Source: Thalassospira sp.
GTDB taxonomy: Bacteria; Pseudomonadota; Alphaproteobacteria; Rhodospirillales; Thalassospiraceae
Assembly: GCF_030690045.1 (NCBI RefSeq)
Contig: NZ_JAUYHK010000016.1
Location: 496,001-560,000 of the forward strand
Length of the DNA: 64,000 nt
Reading direction: 5' to 3'
The position numbers were made by a program, and so were the translations under genes. The notes beneath the pieces were generated by a model. That model made no database searches and was not told where the DNA came from. It saw only the letters and a list, made by a program, of their open reading frames with translations. Below are positions 53,823-63,134 of the stretch, one piece after another; position 1 is the first letter of the stretch, and every line of letters starts with the position of its first letter.

Positions 53823-55865
53823 ATGGATACGACCCGCAACAATCTCGACACAGAAACCAGCCCCTATCTTTTGCAACACCGCGACAATCCGGTGCATTGG
53901 CAACCGTGGTCAGCCGAAATTCTGGCCGAGGCCAAAGCGCAAAACAAGCCGGTCCTGCTTTCGGTCGGCTATGCCGCCTGTCACTGGTGCCATGTCATGG
54001 CCCATGAAAGTTTCGAGGATGATGGCATTGCCGCCCTGATGAATGATCTGTTCATCAATGTCAAACTCGACCGCGAAGAACGTCCCGATCTGGACAGCCT
54101 CTATCAAAATGCCCTGGCCCTGCTGGGCCAACAGGGCGGCTGGCCCCTGACGATGTTTCTGACCCCCGATGGCAATCCGTTCTGGGGGGGCACCTATTTC
54201 CCCAAAGAACCGCGTTATGGCCGCCCCGGATTTGGCGATGTCTTGCAGACCGTCTCCAACATCTATCAAAATCAGCCCGATAGCGTCGCCCACAATGTCA
54301 GCCAGATCAGCACCGCCCTGCACCGCCTGAATGCCGGGCGCAGTGGCACGATTCCCGCCCCGGAAAAAATTGATGAATTTGGCAAAAGCTGCCTGCAACT
54401 GGTGGATCCCGACAATGGCGGCACCAAAGGTGCCCCCAAATTCCCGCAACCTTCGCTGTTTTCCCTGATCTGGCGGGTCGCAAACCGCACCGGCGACAAA
54501 ATCCTGTCCGCCGCCGTGCAATTGACCCTGAACCGCCTGTCACAGGGCGGCATTTATGATCATCTGGGCGGCGGTTTTGCCCGCTATGCCGTCGATGAAC
54601 ACTGGCTGGTGCCGCATTTTGAAAAGATGCTTTATGACAATGCCCAGCTGATTGACCTTTTATGCGATGTCTGGCGCGTCACCCGCAATCCGCTTTATGC
54701 CGCTCGCATCGAGGAAACCATCACCTGGCTTCTGCGGGACATGCGCGCCGATGGCGGGGCCTTTGCCGCCAGTCTGGACGCCGACAGCGAGGGGGTGGAA
54801 GGCAAATTTTATGTCTGGGATATTGCTGAAATCACATCCCTGTTGCCAGCCGATGACGCCACCCTGTTTGCCGATATCTATGACGTCACACCGCAGGGAA
54901 ACTGGGAACACAGCACCATTCTGAACCGCACGCAATCCGGGATGGAACTGCGCGATGACGCCACCGAAAAACGGCTGGCCGATCTGCGCAATACCTTGCT
55001 GGCAGTGCGGGACAAACGCATCTGGCCGGGCTGGGATGACAAGGTTCTGACCGATTGGAACGCCATGACCATTGCCGCAATGGCCGAGGCGGCAATGGTT
55101 TTCAACCGCCCGGACTGGCTGGATTATGCCAAACTTGCCTATAATTTTGTGATCCGCAATCTGATGATCGGCGATCGCTTTTTGCACAGCTATCGCAATG
55201 GCAAGGCCCAACATGCCGGGATGCTCGAAGATTATGCCCAGATGATCCGCACAGCCTTGCGGCTGTATGAATGCTTTGGCGAACAAGCCTATCTGCGCAC
55301 GGCAACAGTCTGGTGCGACAAGGTCGAAGAACTGTTTGCCGATGCCAAGGGCGGTTATTTTCAGTCGGCATCCGATGCCAGCGATCTGGTGATCCGGCAA
55401 AAACCCTTTATGGATAATGCCGTACCGTCTGGTAATGGCATTATGGCGCAAAATCTGGCCCGGCTTTATGCCCTGACGGGCGAGACAAAATATCGCGACC
55501 GCGCCGAAACCACCATTGCCGCCTTTGCCGGTCGGATAGAGGAACAGTTCCCCAATATGCCGGGCCTGCTTCTGGCGGCGGAAATGCTGCAAAATCCGGT
55601 GCAAATCGTGCTGATCACCAATGCCCGCAGTCAGGATTTCATCCTGATGCGGCGTGCAATCTTTGCCGCCTGCCTGCCCAATCGCGCCATCACAATCCTG
55701 CAAAAGGGCGATATTCTGCCCGACGGGCATCCGGCACAGGGCAAAACCATGATGGAGGACAAGGTCACAGCCTATGTCTGTCAGGGTCCGGTGTGTTCTG
55801 CTCCGGTAACCGATGCCAATGATCTTGCAAAACTACTTGCCGACATGGCCGGGGAAACGGCATAA
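53823..55865 (+). CDS. Thioredoxin-domain protein of the DUF255/YyaL (spermatogenesis-associated protein 20-like) family
   Basis: 680 residues from the ATG at 53823 ([20 protein letters not shown]), preceded by CAGGAACGG; the frame is open much further upstream over other genes, which was rejected. Thioredoxin-like domain 1-165 with [18 protein letters not shown] (CxxC) and the [19 protein letters not shown] stretch, then an (alpha/alpha)6 toroid, as in AGE/glycosidase-like enzymes, to about 600. Substrate unknown; no signal peptide. Confidence 0.92.
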   Translation: MDTTRNNLDTETSPYLLQHRDNPVHWQPWSAEILAEAKAQNKPVLLSVGYAACHWCHVMAHESFEDDGIAALMNDLFINVKLDREERPDLDSLYQNALALLGQQGGWPLTMFLTPDGNPFWGGTYFPKEPRYGRPGFGDVLQTVSNIYQNQPDSVAHNVSQISTALHRLNAGRSGTIPAPEKIDEFGKSCLQLVDPDNGGTKGAPKFPQPSLFSLIWRVANRTGDKILSAAVQLTLNRLSQGGIYDHLGGGFARYAVDEHWLVPHFEKMLYDNAQLIDLLCDVWRVTRNPLYAARIEETITWLLRDMRADGGAFAASLDADSEGVEGKFYVWDIAEITSLLPADDATLFADIYDVTPQGNWEHSTILNRTQSGMELRDDATEKRLADLRNTLLAVRDKRIWPGWDDKVLTDWNAMTIAAMAEAAMVFNRPDWLDYAKLAYNFVIRNLMIGDRFLHSYRNGKAQHAGMLEDYAQMIRTALRLYECFGEQAYLRTATVWCDKVEELFADAKGGYFQSASDASDLVIRQKPFMDNAVPSGNGIMAQNLARLYALTGETKYRDRAETTIAAFAGRIEEQFPNMPGLLLAAEMLQNPVQIVLITNARSQDFILMRRAIFAACLPNRAITILQKGDILPDGHPAQGKTMMEDKVTAYVCQGPVCSAPVTDANDLAKLLADMAGETA

Positions 55866-55909
55866 ATCCCAAAGACTGATTCATTTTCCGTCCCCTCACT
55901 GGAAAAACC

Positions 55910-56392
55910 ATGCCCCAGATTTCCATCAACAGCCCGGTCGGCGCCCTGACCCTGTTTGAATTTGACGATCAAATCGTCGCCCTTGACTGGGGCTTTGTTG
56001 AGGATATGGATCCCAGCCCGGTTTTAAACGAGGCCAAATCGCAACTTGAGGCCTATTTCGCCGGAAAGCGTGCAGATTTTGATCTGCCGCTTGCCCCCCA
56101 CGGCACCCCGTTCCAACAAGCCGTCTGGCAGGCCATGTGCAAAATTCCAGCAGGCAAAACCGCCACCTATCAGGAACTGGCGATTGCCGCAGGGTCACCC
56201 AAGGGTTTCCGCGCCGTTGGCATGGCCTGTGGCCGCAACCCGATCCCGATCCTGATCCCCTGCCACCGCGTTCTGGCCGCAGGTGGCAAACCGGGCGGTT
56301 ATTCCGGCTGGGGCGGGTTGGAAACCAAGGCCGCCCTGCTGCGCCTTGAAGGTGTTGACCTTGGGGGCGTGCAGGGAAAGCTGGCGGTTTAA
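55910..56392 (+). CDS. ogt: Methylated-DNA--[protein]-cysteine S-methyltransferase
   Basis: 160 residues. Repairs O6-alkylguanine by transferring the alkyl group to its own cysteine. FQQAVWQAMCKIPAGKTATY, GSPKGFRAVGMACGRNPI and the active-site IPCHRVLAAGGKPGGYSGW (Cys in PCHR). Ogt-type, without an AdaA domain. Gene follows the DUF255 gene by 44 bp. Confidence 0.95.
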   Translation: MPQISINSPVGALTLFEFDDQIVALDWGFVEDMDPSPVLNEAKSQLEAYFAGKRADFDLPLAPHGTPFQQAVWQAMCKIPAGKTATYQELAIAAGSPKGFRAVGMACGRNPIPILIPCHRVLAAGGKPGGYSGWGGLETKAALLRLEGVDLGGVQGKLAV

Positions 56393-56394
56393 GA

Positions 56395-56949
56395 TCACGT
56401 CCCGGTTTGTTGATTTTCTTCAAGATGCCAGACACGCACATCGCGGATAATGGCATCAAACCGCGCACTTAACGCCGGACTGACCGGGCGGCACGGGGCA
56501 ACCACCGCCTCGGCCCAATCGACATAACGCAGGATTTCCGCACGGTCCCAGCCAATCGGTGTATCGGTCAACATCGCCCCGACATTGGCAATTTTATCCG
56601 CCAGCCGCACCAATTTGGCCGCATCGGACAAATCGGGTGCCGTTTCAATCTGTCGGGCCTTGCGCACCGGGCGCGGCAAATCCTTGTCATCACTGACTTC
56701 GGCGACAATCCCGGCAATTACCGGGTTAAAACAGATGGCAATTTCATCTTGCGTCGCCCCGCAATCCTCGATCACATCATGCAGGATCGCTGCACACAAA
56801 ATGTCTTGGGATGTTGCCGGTTCACATTCGGCAATCAGGCGCGCAACCTCGATGGGATGATTGATATAGGGTTCATTGGCCGGGCCCTTGCGGCGTTGGT
56901 CCCGATGCGCACGGGCGGCAAAATCGATGGATTTCAAAAGAAGCTGCAT
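56395..56949 (-). CDS. HD-domain hydrolase, MESH1/SpoT-like
   Basis: 184 residues. HD fold of the RelA/SpoT hydrolase type: AHRDQRRKGPANEPYINHPI, the metal motif ILHDVIEDCGATQDEI, VAEVSDDKDLPRPVRKARQI and LVRLADKIANVGAM. This pattern matches small alarmone hydrolases (MESH1), which cleave (p)ppGpp or NADPH. No synthetase, TGS or ACT domain. Substrate is inferred from the family only. Converges on ogt with a 2-bp gap. Confidence 0.88.
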   Translation of the reverse strand: MQLLLKSIDFAARAHRDQRRKGPANEPYINHPIEVARLIAECEPATSQDILCAAILHDVIEDCGATQDEIAICFNPVIAGIVAEVSDDKDLPRPVRKARQIETAPDLSDAAKLVRLADKIANVGAMLTDTPIGWDRAEILRYVDWAEAVVAPCRPVSPALSARFDAIIRDVRVWHLEENQQTGT

Positions 56950-57082
56950 CAGCCTGTCAGCAATTGTGGATACTTCTGCCAGATTCCCATGTCACGCCCG
57001 TCACTTCAAGCCCTGTTATCTCGACTTTTGCGACACAGCCCCCACATAAAAACAACAGGGATTACCGCAAAAGGATATCGCC

Positions 57083-57388
57083 ATGCCTGCCAGCCTGCAT
57101 CTCAAACTGATCTTGCAAAATGACAGCAACGATCCCCTCAGCCTGACCGCCCTTGCACCGCAGGACGGCTGGCAGGATGCCCCGCCCCGTCATCTGGCCC
57201 CCGGTGATGTGGTGCCGTGTTATATCATCGCCAATGATGAACTGGCGATTACCCTGCATTATGGTGCGCATCATGTTGAATTGCATCTGGGTGACGGTAC
57301 CGTTCGCGTCGATCCCGGCAACACCATCCTGACCGGTCAGAAACTCGATGGTCAGAATGCCGAAATCACCCTTGCCTTTCGCCCCTGA
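57083..57388 (+). CDS. Hypothetical 101-residue protein
   Basis: Not recognised. ATG at 57083 behind AAAAGG. Predicted all-beta: MPASLHLKLILQNDSNDPLS, LAPGDVVPCYIIANDELAIT and HHVELHLGDGTVRVDPGN. No signal peptide or metal motif. The frame ends right before a strong terminator, and codon use is like that of neighbours, so it is probably real. Confidence 0.65.
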   Translation: MPASLHLKLILQNDSNDPLSLTALAPQDGWQDAPPRHLAPGDVVPCYIIANDELAITLHYGAHHVELHLGDGTVRVDPGNTILTGQKLDGQNAEITLAFRP

Positions 57389-57395
57389 CCAAACA

Positions 57396-57425
57396 AAAAC
57401 GGGGCCCGCAGCCGGACCCCGTTTT
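57396..57425. terminator. Bidirectional terminator between the 101-residue gene and rho
   Basis: AAAACGGGG (57396-57404) pairs with CCCCGTTTT (57417-57425). Confidence 0.85.
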
Positions 57426-57457
57426 AAAAGATTTACCTGCAATCCGATCAGGCCGGA

Positions 57458-58720
57458 TCAGCCATTCATCGAATCGAAGAAATCGTCGTTGTTCTTGGTG
57501 GTTTTGAGCTTGCCCAGCAGGAATTCCATCGCATCCTGCGACCCCATCGGGTTGAGAATCCGGCGCAGAACCCACATTTTGGCAAGGACATTCTTGCTGA
57601 CCAGCAATTCTTCCTTACGGGTGCCGGATTTCAGAATATCAATCGCCGGGAAGATGCGCCGGTCGGCCAGTTTCCGATCCAGAATCAATTCAGAATTGCC
57701 CGTACCCTTGAATTCCTCAAAGATCACCTCGTCCATGCGCGATCCGGTATCGATCAGCGCGGTCGCGATAATGGTCAACGACCCGCCTTCTTCGATATTA
57801 CGGGCCGCCCCAAAGAAACGCTTGGGACGTTGCAGGGCGTTGGCATCCACACCACCGGTCAGAACCTTGCCGGAACTGGGCACGACAGTGTTATAGGCAC
57901 GGGCCAGACGGGTGATCGAGTCCAGCAAGATGACAACATCATGCTTGTGTTCCACCAGACGCTTGGCCTTTTCCAGCACCATTTCGGTAACCTGAACGTG
58001 GCGCGATGCCGGTTCGTCAAAGGTCGAACTGATCACCTCACCCTTGACCGAGCGGTCCATATCCGTGACTTCTTCCGGCCGTTCGTCAATCAGAAGAACG
58101 ATCAGATAGGCCTCGGGATGGTTTTCCTCGATGGCATGCGCGATATTTTGCAGCATCACCGTTTTACCGGTGCGCGGCGGTGCGACGATCAGGGCGCGCT
58201 GCCCCTTACCCAGCGGCGACACCAGTTCAATCACCCGGTTGGTGATGTCCTTGTTGCCTTCGCGGTCAAATTCGCGCTCCATATTCAGACGTTCGTCCGG
58301 ATAAAGCGGCGTCAGATTGTCAAAATTGATGCGATGACGGACTTTTTCCGGCGCATCAAAATTGACCTTGTCCACCTTCAAAAGCGCGAAATAACGTTCG
58401 CCTTCCTTGGGGGACCGGATCTGGCCTTCTACCGTATCACCGGTGCGCAGGCTAAACCGCCGCACCTGGCTGGGCGAAACATAAATATCGTCCGGACCGG
58501 CCAGATAATTGGCTTCGGGACTGCGTAAAAAACCGAAACCATCCGGCAGCACTTCAAGAACGCCAAGGCCAAAAATGGCATGGTCGTTTTCGGCAAGCTG
58601 TTTGAGAATGGCAAACATCAGCTCCTGCTTGCGCAAGGTGCTGGCATTTTCGATTTCAAGTTCCTCGGACAGGGCAAGAAGCTCGGTCGGAGATTTCTTT
58701 TTCAGGTCTTGGAGATGCAT
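57458..58720 (-). CDS. rho: Transcription termination factor Rho
   Basis: 420 residues. Hexameric RNA helicase. N-terminal [20 protein letters not shown], cold-shock-like RNA-binding domain with [20 protein letters not shown], Walker [17 protein letters not shown] near 178, Walker [17 protein letters not shown], the Q-loop stretch [20 protein letters not shown], and the C-terminal [18 protein letters not shown]. Length matches the family. It lies in the origin-proximal rho-mnmE-mnmG-parAB area. Confidence 0.97.
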   Translation of the reverse strand: MHLQDLKKKSPTELLALSEELEIENASTLRKQELMFAILKQLAENDHAIFGLGVLEVLPDGFGFLRSPEANYLAGPDDIYVSPSQVRRFSLRTGDTVEGQIRSPKEGERYFALLKVDKVNFDAPEKVRHRINFDNLTPLYPDERLNMEREFDREGNKDITNRVIELVSPLGKGQRALIVAPPRTGKTVMLQNIAHAIEENHPEAYLIVLLIDERPEEVTDMDRSVKGEVISSTFDEPASRHVQVTEMVLEKAKRLVEHKHDVVILLDSITRLARAYNTVVPSSGKVLTGGVDANALQRPKRFFGAARNIEEGGSLTIIATALIDTGSRMDEVIFEEFKGTGNSELILDRKLADRRIFPAIDILKSGTRKEELLVSKNVLAKMWVLRRILNPMGSQDAMEFLLGKLKTTKNNDDFFDSMNG

Positions 58721-59011
58721 ATGTGCAAAAATGATCTGTAATTGCCGGGAAGGGCGAAAACGGGAAGGGATGATTTTCAGGAAATGAAGTTCAGACAGGC
58801 CCGGGTTGTATCACGGTCGCCTTGCGTCCGAATTATCCCTTGGGTTGCTATAAGGCAGGGCAGTTTCGTTCAACAGGATCGAAACCCTGCTGATAGATAC
58901 CCCCGATTTTTGCAATAGTCAAACCGTGTTTCGCACCTGCACGGATGAAATCGGGCAAATCATCGCCAAAATCGCACCTTTTATTGTGATCTGGTTCATA
59001 ATCGCGATCCT
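58721..59011. other. rho leader region
   Basis: About 290 bases holding the predicted rho promoter and a leader of about 170 nt. No open frame or RNA fold recognised; a long leader could serve Rho autoregulation, as known in other bacteria (inference). Confidence 0.4.
58894..58922 (-). promoter_or_regulatory. Predicted rho promoter
   Basis: On the minus strand, TTGACT (58917-58922), a 17-base spacer and TATCTA (58894-58899). The start would lie near 58887. Confidence 0.5.
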
Positions 59012-59371
59012 TTATGCGGATTTTTCCCGCACAATTTCCAGCATCCTCGCCAATTGCTGATCCCCCATCCCGGCAATCCGTTCCGCCAGAAGATTGGCAA
59101 GTTCGGTCGCCTCGGGGGCCAGTCCGGCGGTATCGACCGTCACCTTGGGGTGGGACAACTGCGCCAGACGTTTGATATCGTCAACATCATCCCACACCAG
59201 ATTGAAATAACCGCAAATCTGCTGCACCAGTCCGGGGCTGGGCCGGCCGCGATGTCCATGTTCCAGCGCCGACAGATAGGCCGGCGACAATTGCAGCGCA
59301 TTGGCCATATCGGTCAGGGTAACATTGTGCCGTGCCCGCAATTCGCGAATGCGGTTGCCAAAAGGTGTCAC
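59012..59371 (-). CDS. XRE-family helix-turn-helix regulator
   Basis: 119 residues from a GTG at 59371 (TPFGNRIRELRARHNVTL after the initiator) with GGAG 7 bases upstream; the frame upstream lies within the Smr gene. Helix-turn-helix at about 16-60 (LTDMANALQLSPAYLSALEH, GHRGRPSPGLVQQICGYF), then a leucine-rich C-terminal segment (ATELANLLAERIAGMGDQQL). The GTGA at its start overlaps the Smr stop, implying coupling. Target unknown. Confidence 0.85.
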   Translation of the reverse strand: MTPFGNRIRELRARHNVTLTDMANALQLSPAYLSALEHGHRGRPSPGLVQQICGYFNLVWDDVDDIKRLAQLSHPKVTVDTAGLAPEATELANLLAERIAGMGDQQLARMLEIVREKSA

Positions 59372-60054
59372 GGGCGTCTCCGTTTCAGCAAAACATAATA
59401 GGCCCCCGCCCCGCCATGCTGGATGCTGGCCTGACTGATCGCCAGAATGCGCGGTCGCAAATGCGGCGCGCTCAGCCATTGCGGCGTGCGGGACCGCAAA
59501 AGTCCGGTGCGGCCATATTCATCGGCCCGCGACCCCTTGCCGGTAATCACCAGAACGCAGCGTTTCCCGGCATACCAGCAATCATTGATAAAGGCATCCA
59601 GCGCATGGTGGGCCACTTCCTGGGTCATGCCGTGCAAATCGATCCGGCCATCAATCGTCATCTGGCCTTTCTGGAATTTGCGCGCCGTCGATCCATCAAT
59701 TCCGGCGGTTACACCGGGTTTCAATTCGGTGGTTTGCGGGTTTTTGATCTGGGGCCCACGGTCTGCATCACGCGCCGACGGTAAATTGCGCGTTGCACGG
59801 TTTTCCTCGGATTTTGCCATTGCCTCGCGCAGGGGCTGCGTTGGGAAACCCGGTTGTGACAGGGCGGTATCGCCGTCTTCGCCGCCATTATCGGGACCAT
59901 TGGCAACATCGCCTAACAACCCGGATATAGTGGCACCTTTACGTTCCTTTTTACGGGAACGCAGGGGTTTGACATCATGTGTAAAAGCCTCCCACAGGGC
60001 TTTTTCACTGTCGCTGACGCTGCGATGCTTTTTGGGTTTGTGATTACGTGTCAT
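59368..60054 (-). CDS. Smr/MutS2-type domain protein
   Basis: 228 residues from the ATG at 60054 (MTRNHKPKKHRSVSDSEKAL), overlapping the lutC end by 11 bp. A basic, disordered N-terminal 120 residues precedes the Smr domain (about 135-225): IDGRIDLHGMTQEVAHHAL (LDLHG-type motif), VLVITGKGSRADEYGRTGLL and HGGAGAYYVLLKR. Smr domains nick or bind nucleic acid; in E. coli SmrB cleaves mRNA at collided ribosomes. This one is close to the DUF/Smr proteins found in alphaproteobacteria. Confidence 0.9.
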   Translation of the reverse strand: MTRNHKPKKHRSVSDSEKALWEAFTHDVKPLRSRKKERKGATISGLLGDVANGPDNGGEDGDTALSQPGFPTQPLREAMAKSEENRATRNLPSARDADRGPQIKNPQTTELKPGVTAGIDGSTARKFQKGQMTIDGRIDLHGMTQEVAHHALDAFINDCWYAGKRCVLVITGKGSRADEYGRTGLLRSRTPQWLSAPHLRPRILAISQASIQHGGAGAYYVLLKRRRP

Positions 60055-60739
60055 CGACCAGAACGATATGCAGGCGACGCGGTCCATGTGCGCCCAGCTG
60101 TATCGTTTGTTCGATATCGCCTGTCCGCGACGGACCCGTCACCCAAAGGAATGTTCGCGGCATATTGCCGTGTCCTTCGCTTTGACGCAACCGTGCCCAT
60201 ACATCTTCGTAACATCCGGTCACCCTGCTGGCGTGGACAACCACAATATGGGTGTCGGGCAAAAGGTTCAGGGTATAGGGATGATCCGGACCGGATCGCA
60301 CCATGACCGTGCCGGTTTCCGCCACAGCGGCAAAACTGGGGGTGACGCTGACCGCGTCTTCCGGCCCGGCAATCCCGGCAGAAATATCCAGCATGGTCTG
60401 ATCCCACGCCAGACCGGAAATACCCGCATCCGGAGCAACACGCACCCGTGCAGGCAGGTTCTGATCGGCCAGATACCGCGCCACTTCACGCGGAATATCA
60501 TCCGGGCTGCCCACCCGTGTCACCGTGGCGGAAACCTGCGTTGCCATCTTGATGAACAGATCAATCTGTTGTGCATGGGGCAATTGCGCACGGGCCGGAA
60601 TCAGGTTTGCCACCGGGTTTTTCAGGCGGTCTGTCACCTCATCCGGGGTATCAGGTGGGGTATCAGGCATCTGGGCCGGACGACCCAGACTGTGACGGAT
60701 ACGGCCCAGAATGGCATCTCGCGATGTGGAATTGCTCAT
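60044..60739 (-). CDS. lutC: Lactate utilization protein LutC
   Basis: 231 residues from the ATG at 60739, behind GGAGGACC; an ATG at 60787 was rejected. LUD domain: AILGRIRHSLGR at the start, then GISGLAWDQTMLDISAGIAG, the nucleotide-type SVTPSFAAVAETGTVMVRSG and FLWVTGPSRTGDIEQTI. Third component of the LutABC L-lactate oxidation complex. Overlaps lutB by 4 bp and the Smr gene by 11 bp. Confidence 0.93.
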   Translation of the reverse strand: MSNSTSRDAILGRIRHSLGRPAQMPDTPPDTPDEVTDRLKNPVANLIPARAQLPHAQQIDLFIKMATQVSATVTRVGSPDDIPREVARYLADQNLPARVRVAPDAGISGLAWDQTMLDISAGIAGPEDAVSVTPSFAAVAETGTVMVRSGPDHPYTLNLLPDTHIVVVHASRVTGCYEDVWARLRQSEGHGNMPRTFLWVTGPSRTGDIEQTIQLGAHGPRRLHIVLVDDT

Positions 60740-62184
60740 TTCGGTCCTCCGTCCTGCCGGGATTTGTTTTTTTGCTGTTCCTCCCAAAGCTGTTTGAAAG
60801 TTTTGCCCTCAGGCACCGGCAAATCACGGATTTGCGTCCAGCCTCCGGCAAAAGGCAAGGATCGCAAGGCTCCCCTGCCACCGCCCAGAATCCGCAATAA
60901 TCGCGCTGCAAGCCCGGTCGCCGCCCGGTACAGGCGGGGTCTGGAAGCCATAAAGGCCCAGCCTTTCAGGCCATAACGCACCGAACTGGCCCCCAGATGT
61001 TTTTCAAATTCGCGTTCGCGCCAATGGCGCATCATTTTCGGCAAGGGAATGCGCATCGGACAGACTTCCTCGCATTTCCCGCAGAAAGTCGAGGCATTGG
61101 GCAAATGCCCCGACTGATTGATCCCGATCAGGGATGGCGTCAGAACCGATCCCATCGGCCCCGGATAAACCCAGCCATAGGCATGACCGCCCACCGCCCC
61201 GTAAACCGGGCAATGATTCATGCAGGCGGCACAGCGGATACAGCGCAACATATCCTGAAAATCGGTGCCCAGCATGTTGGACCGGCCATTATCAAGCAGG
61301 ACCACATGATATTCCTGCGGCCCGTCAAGGTCTTCTGCCCGGCGCGGCCCGGTCGAAAACGTGGTGTAGGACGACATTTCCTGTCCGGTGGCGGACCGCG
61401 CCAGAACGCGCAGGATGGTTGATGCGTCTTCAAGGGTCGGCACCACCTTTTCCAGACTGGCAACCGCGATATGCACCCGTGACAGGGTTTGCGTCAGATC
61501 GCCATTGCCTTCATTGGTGACAATTACCGATGTCCCGGTTTCCGCAATCAGGAAATTGGCCCCGGTAATGCCGATATCGGCGGCAAAGAAATGTTCGCGC
61601 ATCACCTCGCGGGCTTCGTCCAGCAAATCACGCGGTTCATCCAGCACCCGGTTGGGATCACGGCCCTTGTGGGTGGCGCGGAAACTGTCGGCAACCTGTT
61701 CCTTGTGGACATGGATGGCGGGCGCGATGATGTGGCTGGGCGGTTCATGGCGCAACTGGATGATATATTCGCCCAGATCGGTTTCCACGACCTGCAAATC
61801 CTGTTTTTCCAAAAAGGCATTCAGGCCGATTTCCTCGGAAATCATCGATTTGCCCTTCAGGACTGATTTGGCATCCTTGTCACGGCAAATCTTCAAAATC
61901 GTCTGACAGGCTTCTTCGGAATCCTTGCACCAGTGCACATGCCCGCCATTGGCTTTCACATTGGCTTCAAACGCCGTCAGATAATGATCCAGATTTTCCA
62001 GCGTGTGGTTTTTGATCTCCACCGCCTTGTCGCGCAGCGCCTCAAATTCCGGCAACGCGGCAATCGCGGCACTGCGTTTGTCCTTAAACCCGGTTTTCAG
62101 TCGGCCAAGGGCACGTTGCAGGCTTTGATCCAACAGCGCGTCATGGGCATTTTCGCGAAATTTCGGGGATGTCGAAACATGCAT
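60736..62184 (-). CDS. lutB: Lactate utilization iron-sulfur protein LutB
   Basis: 482 residues from the ATG at 62184, behind AAGGGA. LUD domain about 70-300 (NEGNGDLTQTLSRVHIAVAS), then two 4Fe-4S motifs: CIRCAACMNHCPVYGAVGG and CGKCEEVCPMRIPLPKMM, and the C-terminal domain DUF3390 type with RDLPVPEGKTFKQLW. Passes electrons from lactate. 4 bp after lutA and overlapping lutC by 4 bp. Confidence 0.95.
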   Translation of the reverse strand: MHVSTSPKFRENAHDALLDQSLQRALGRLKTGFKDKRSAAIAALPEFEALRDKAVEIKNHTLENLDHYLTAFEANVKANGGHVHWCKDSEEACQTILKICRDKDAKSVLKGKSMISEEIGLNAFLEKQDLQVVETDLGEYIIQLRHEPPSHIIAPAIHVHKEQVADSFRATHKGRDPNRVLDEPRDLLDEAREVMREHFFAADIGITGANFLIAETGTSVIVTNEGNGDLTQTLSRVHIAVASLEKVVPTLEDASTILRVLARSATGQEMSSYTTFSTGPRRAEDLDGPQEYHVVLLDNGRSNMLGTDFQDMLRCIRCAACMNHCPVYGAVGGHAYGWVYPGPMGSVLTPSLIGINQSGHLPNASTFCGKCEEVCPMRIPLPKMMRHWREREFEKHLGASSVRYGLKGWAFMASRPRLYRAATGLAARLLRILGGGRGALRSLPFAGGWTQIRDLPVPEGKTFKQLWEEQQKNKSRQDGGPK

Positions 62185-62188
62185 GGCG

Positions 62189-62980
62189 TTATTTCCCTTC
62201 CGGATCGCGACCGGCAATGCCCGGTGCATGGTCTGTCATCCCGGCCAGAATTTCGGCAACATGGCGAACTTCGATATCCGATCCCTCGCGCCGCAATTTT
62301 CCGGCCATATTCATCAGACAACCCAGATCGCCCGCCAACAGGGTGGTGGCCCCGGTTGCAGCAATATCGGCGGTTTTATCCCCGACCATCTTGCCGGAAA
62401 TTTCAGGATATTTGACGCAAAAGGTCCCGCCAAAACCGCAACAGGTTTCGGGTTCCTTCATTTCGCGGATCGCAAGCCCCGATACTGTTTGCAAAAGCGC
62501 ACGCGGCTGCTGTTTGACGCCCAGTTCGCGCAGGCCCGAACAACTGTCATGATAGGTCACCGTGCCGTCAAACTGCACATTCAGGGTTTTCACCTGCATG
62601 ATATCGGTCAAAAACGACACCAGTTCATGGGTCTTGGCCGACAAGGCTTTGACATCGGCCAAAATCGCCGGTTCATCGGCAAACAGTTCGGGAAAATGTT
62701 TGCTGATCATCCCGGCACAGGACCCGCTGGGCGCGACAACATAATCATAACCGGCAAACATCGCAATTAACGGCCGCGCCACCTTTTTGGCCGAGTCGCG
62801 GTCGCCGGAATTAAAGGCAGGCTGCCCGCAGCAGGTCTGGTCCATCGGCATATCGACGATACATCCGGCATCTTCAAGCAATTTGACCGCCGAAAACCCG
62901 ACGGTGGGTCGAAACATGTCAACCAGACAGGTAACAAACAGGCCAACCCGGGGACGAACGGGCGGAATCGGTGACGTCAT
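62189..62980 (-). CDS. lutA: Lactate utilization protein LutA (CCG domains)
   Basis: 263 residues. Two cysteine-rich CCG domains: DMPMDQTCCGQPAFNSGD and GSCAGMISKHFPELFAD in the first, EPETCCGFGGTFCVKYPEIS in the second, as in GlcF/heterodisulfide-reductase-type subunits. Start VGLFVTCLVDMFRPTVGFSA is standard. Begins the lutABC operon after a 154-bp leader. No GntR-type regulator is adjacent. Confidence 0.95.
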   Translation of the reverse strand: MTSPIPPVRPRVGLFVTCLVDMFRPTVGFSAVKLLEDAGCIVDMPMDQTCCGQPAFNSGDRDSAKKVARPLIAMFAGYDYVVAPSGSCAGMISKHFPELFADEPAILADVKALSAKTHELVSFLTDIMQVKTLNVQFDGTVTYHDSCSGLRELGVKQQPRALLQTVSGLAIREMKEPETCCGFGGTFCVKYPEISGKMVGDKTADIAATGATTLLAGDLGCLMNMAGKLRREGSDIEVRHVAEILAGMTDHAPGIAGRDPEGK

Positions 62981-63134
62981 GGCGGTTTCCTCTCTGCGGA
63001 CCGGATGAATGCGGGACGGTCAATGGCCTGTCTGCGCGGTTCCCCAACCGTGATGCAGATACGCCACAACTGGTAATACCAATTTTGCCACCCCCGGTCC
63101 ACAAAATGATCGCCAGTCCGGATTTACAGCAGGG

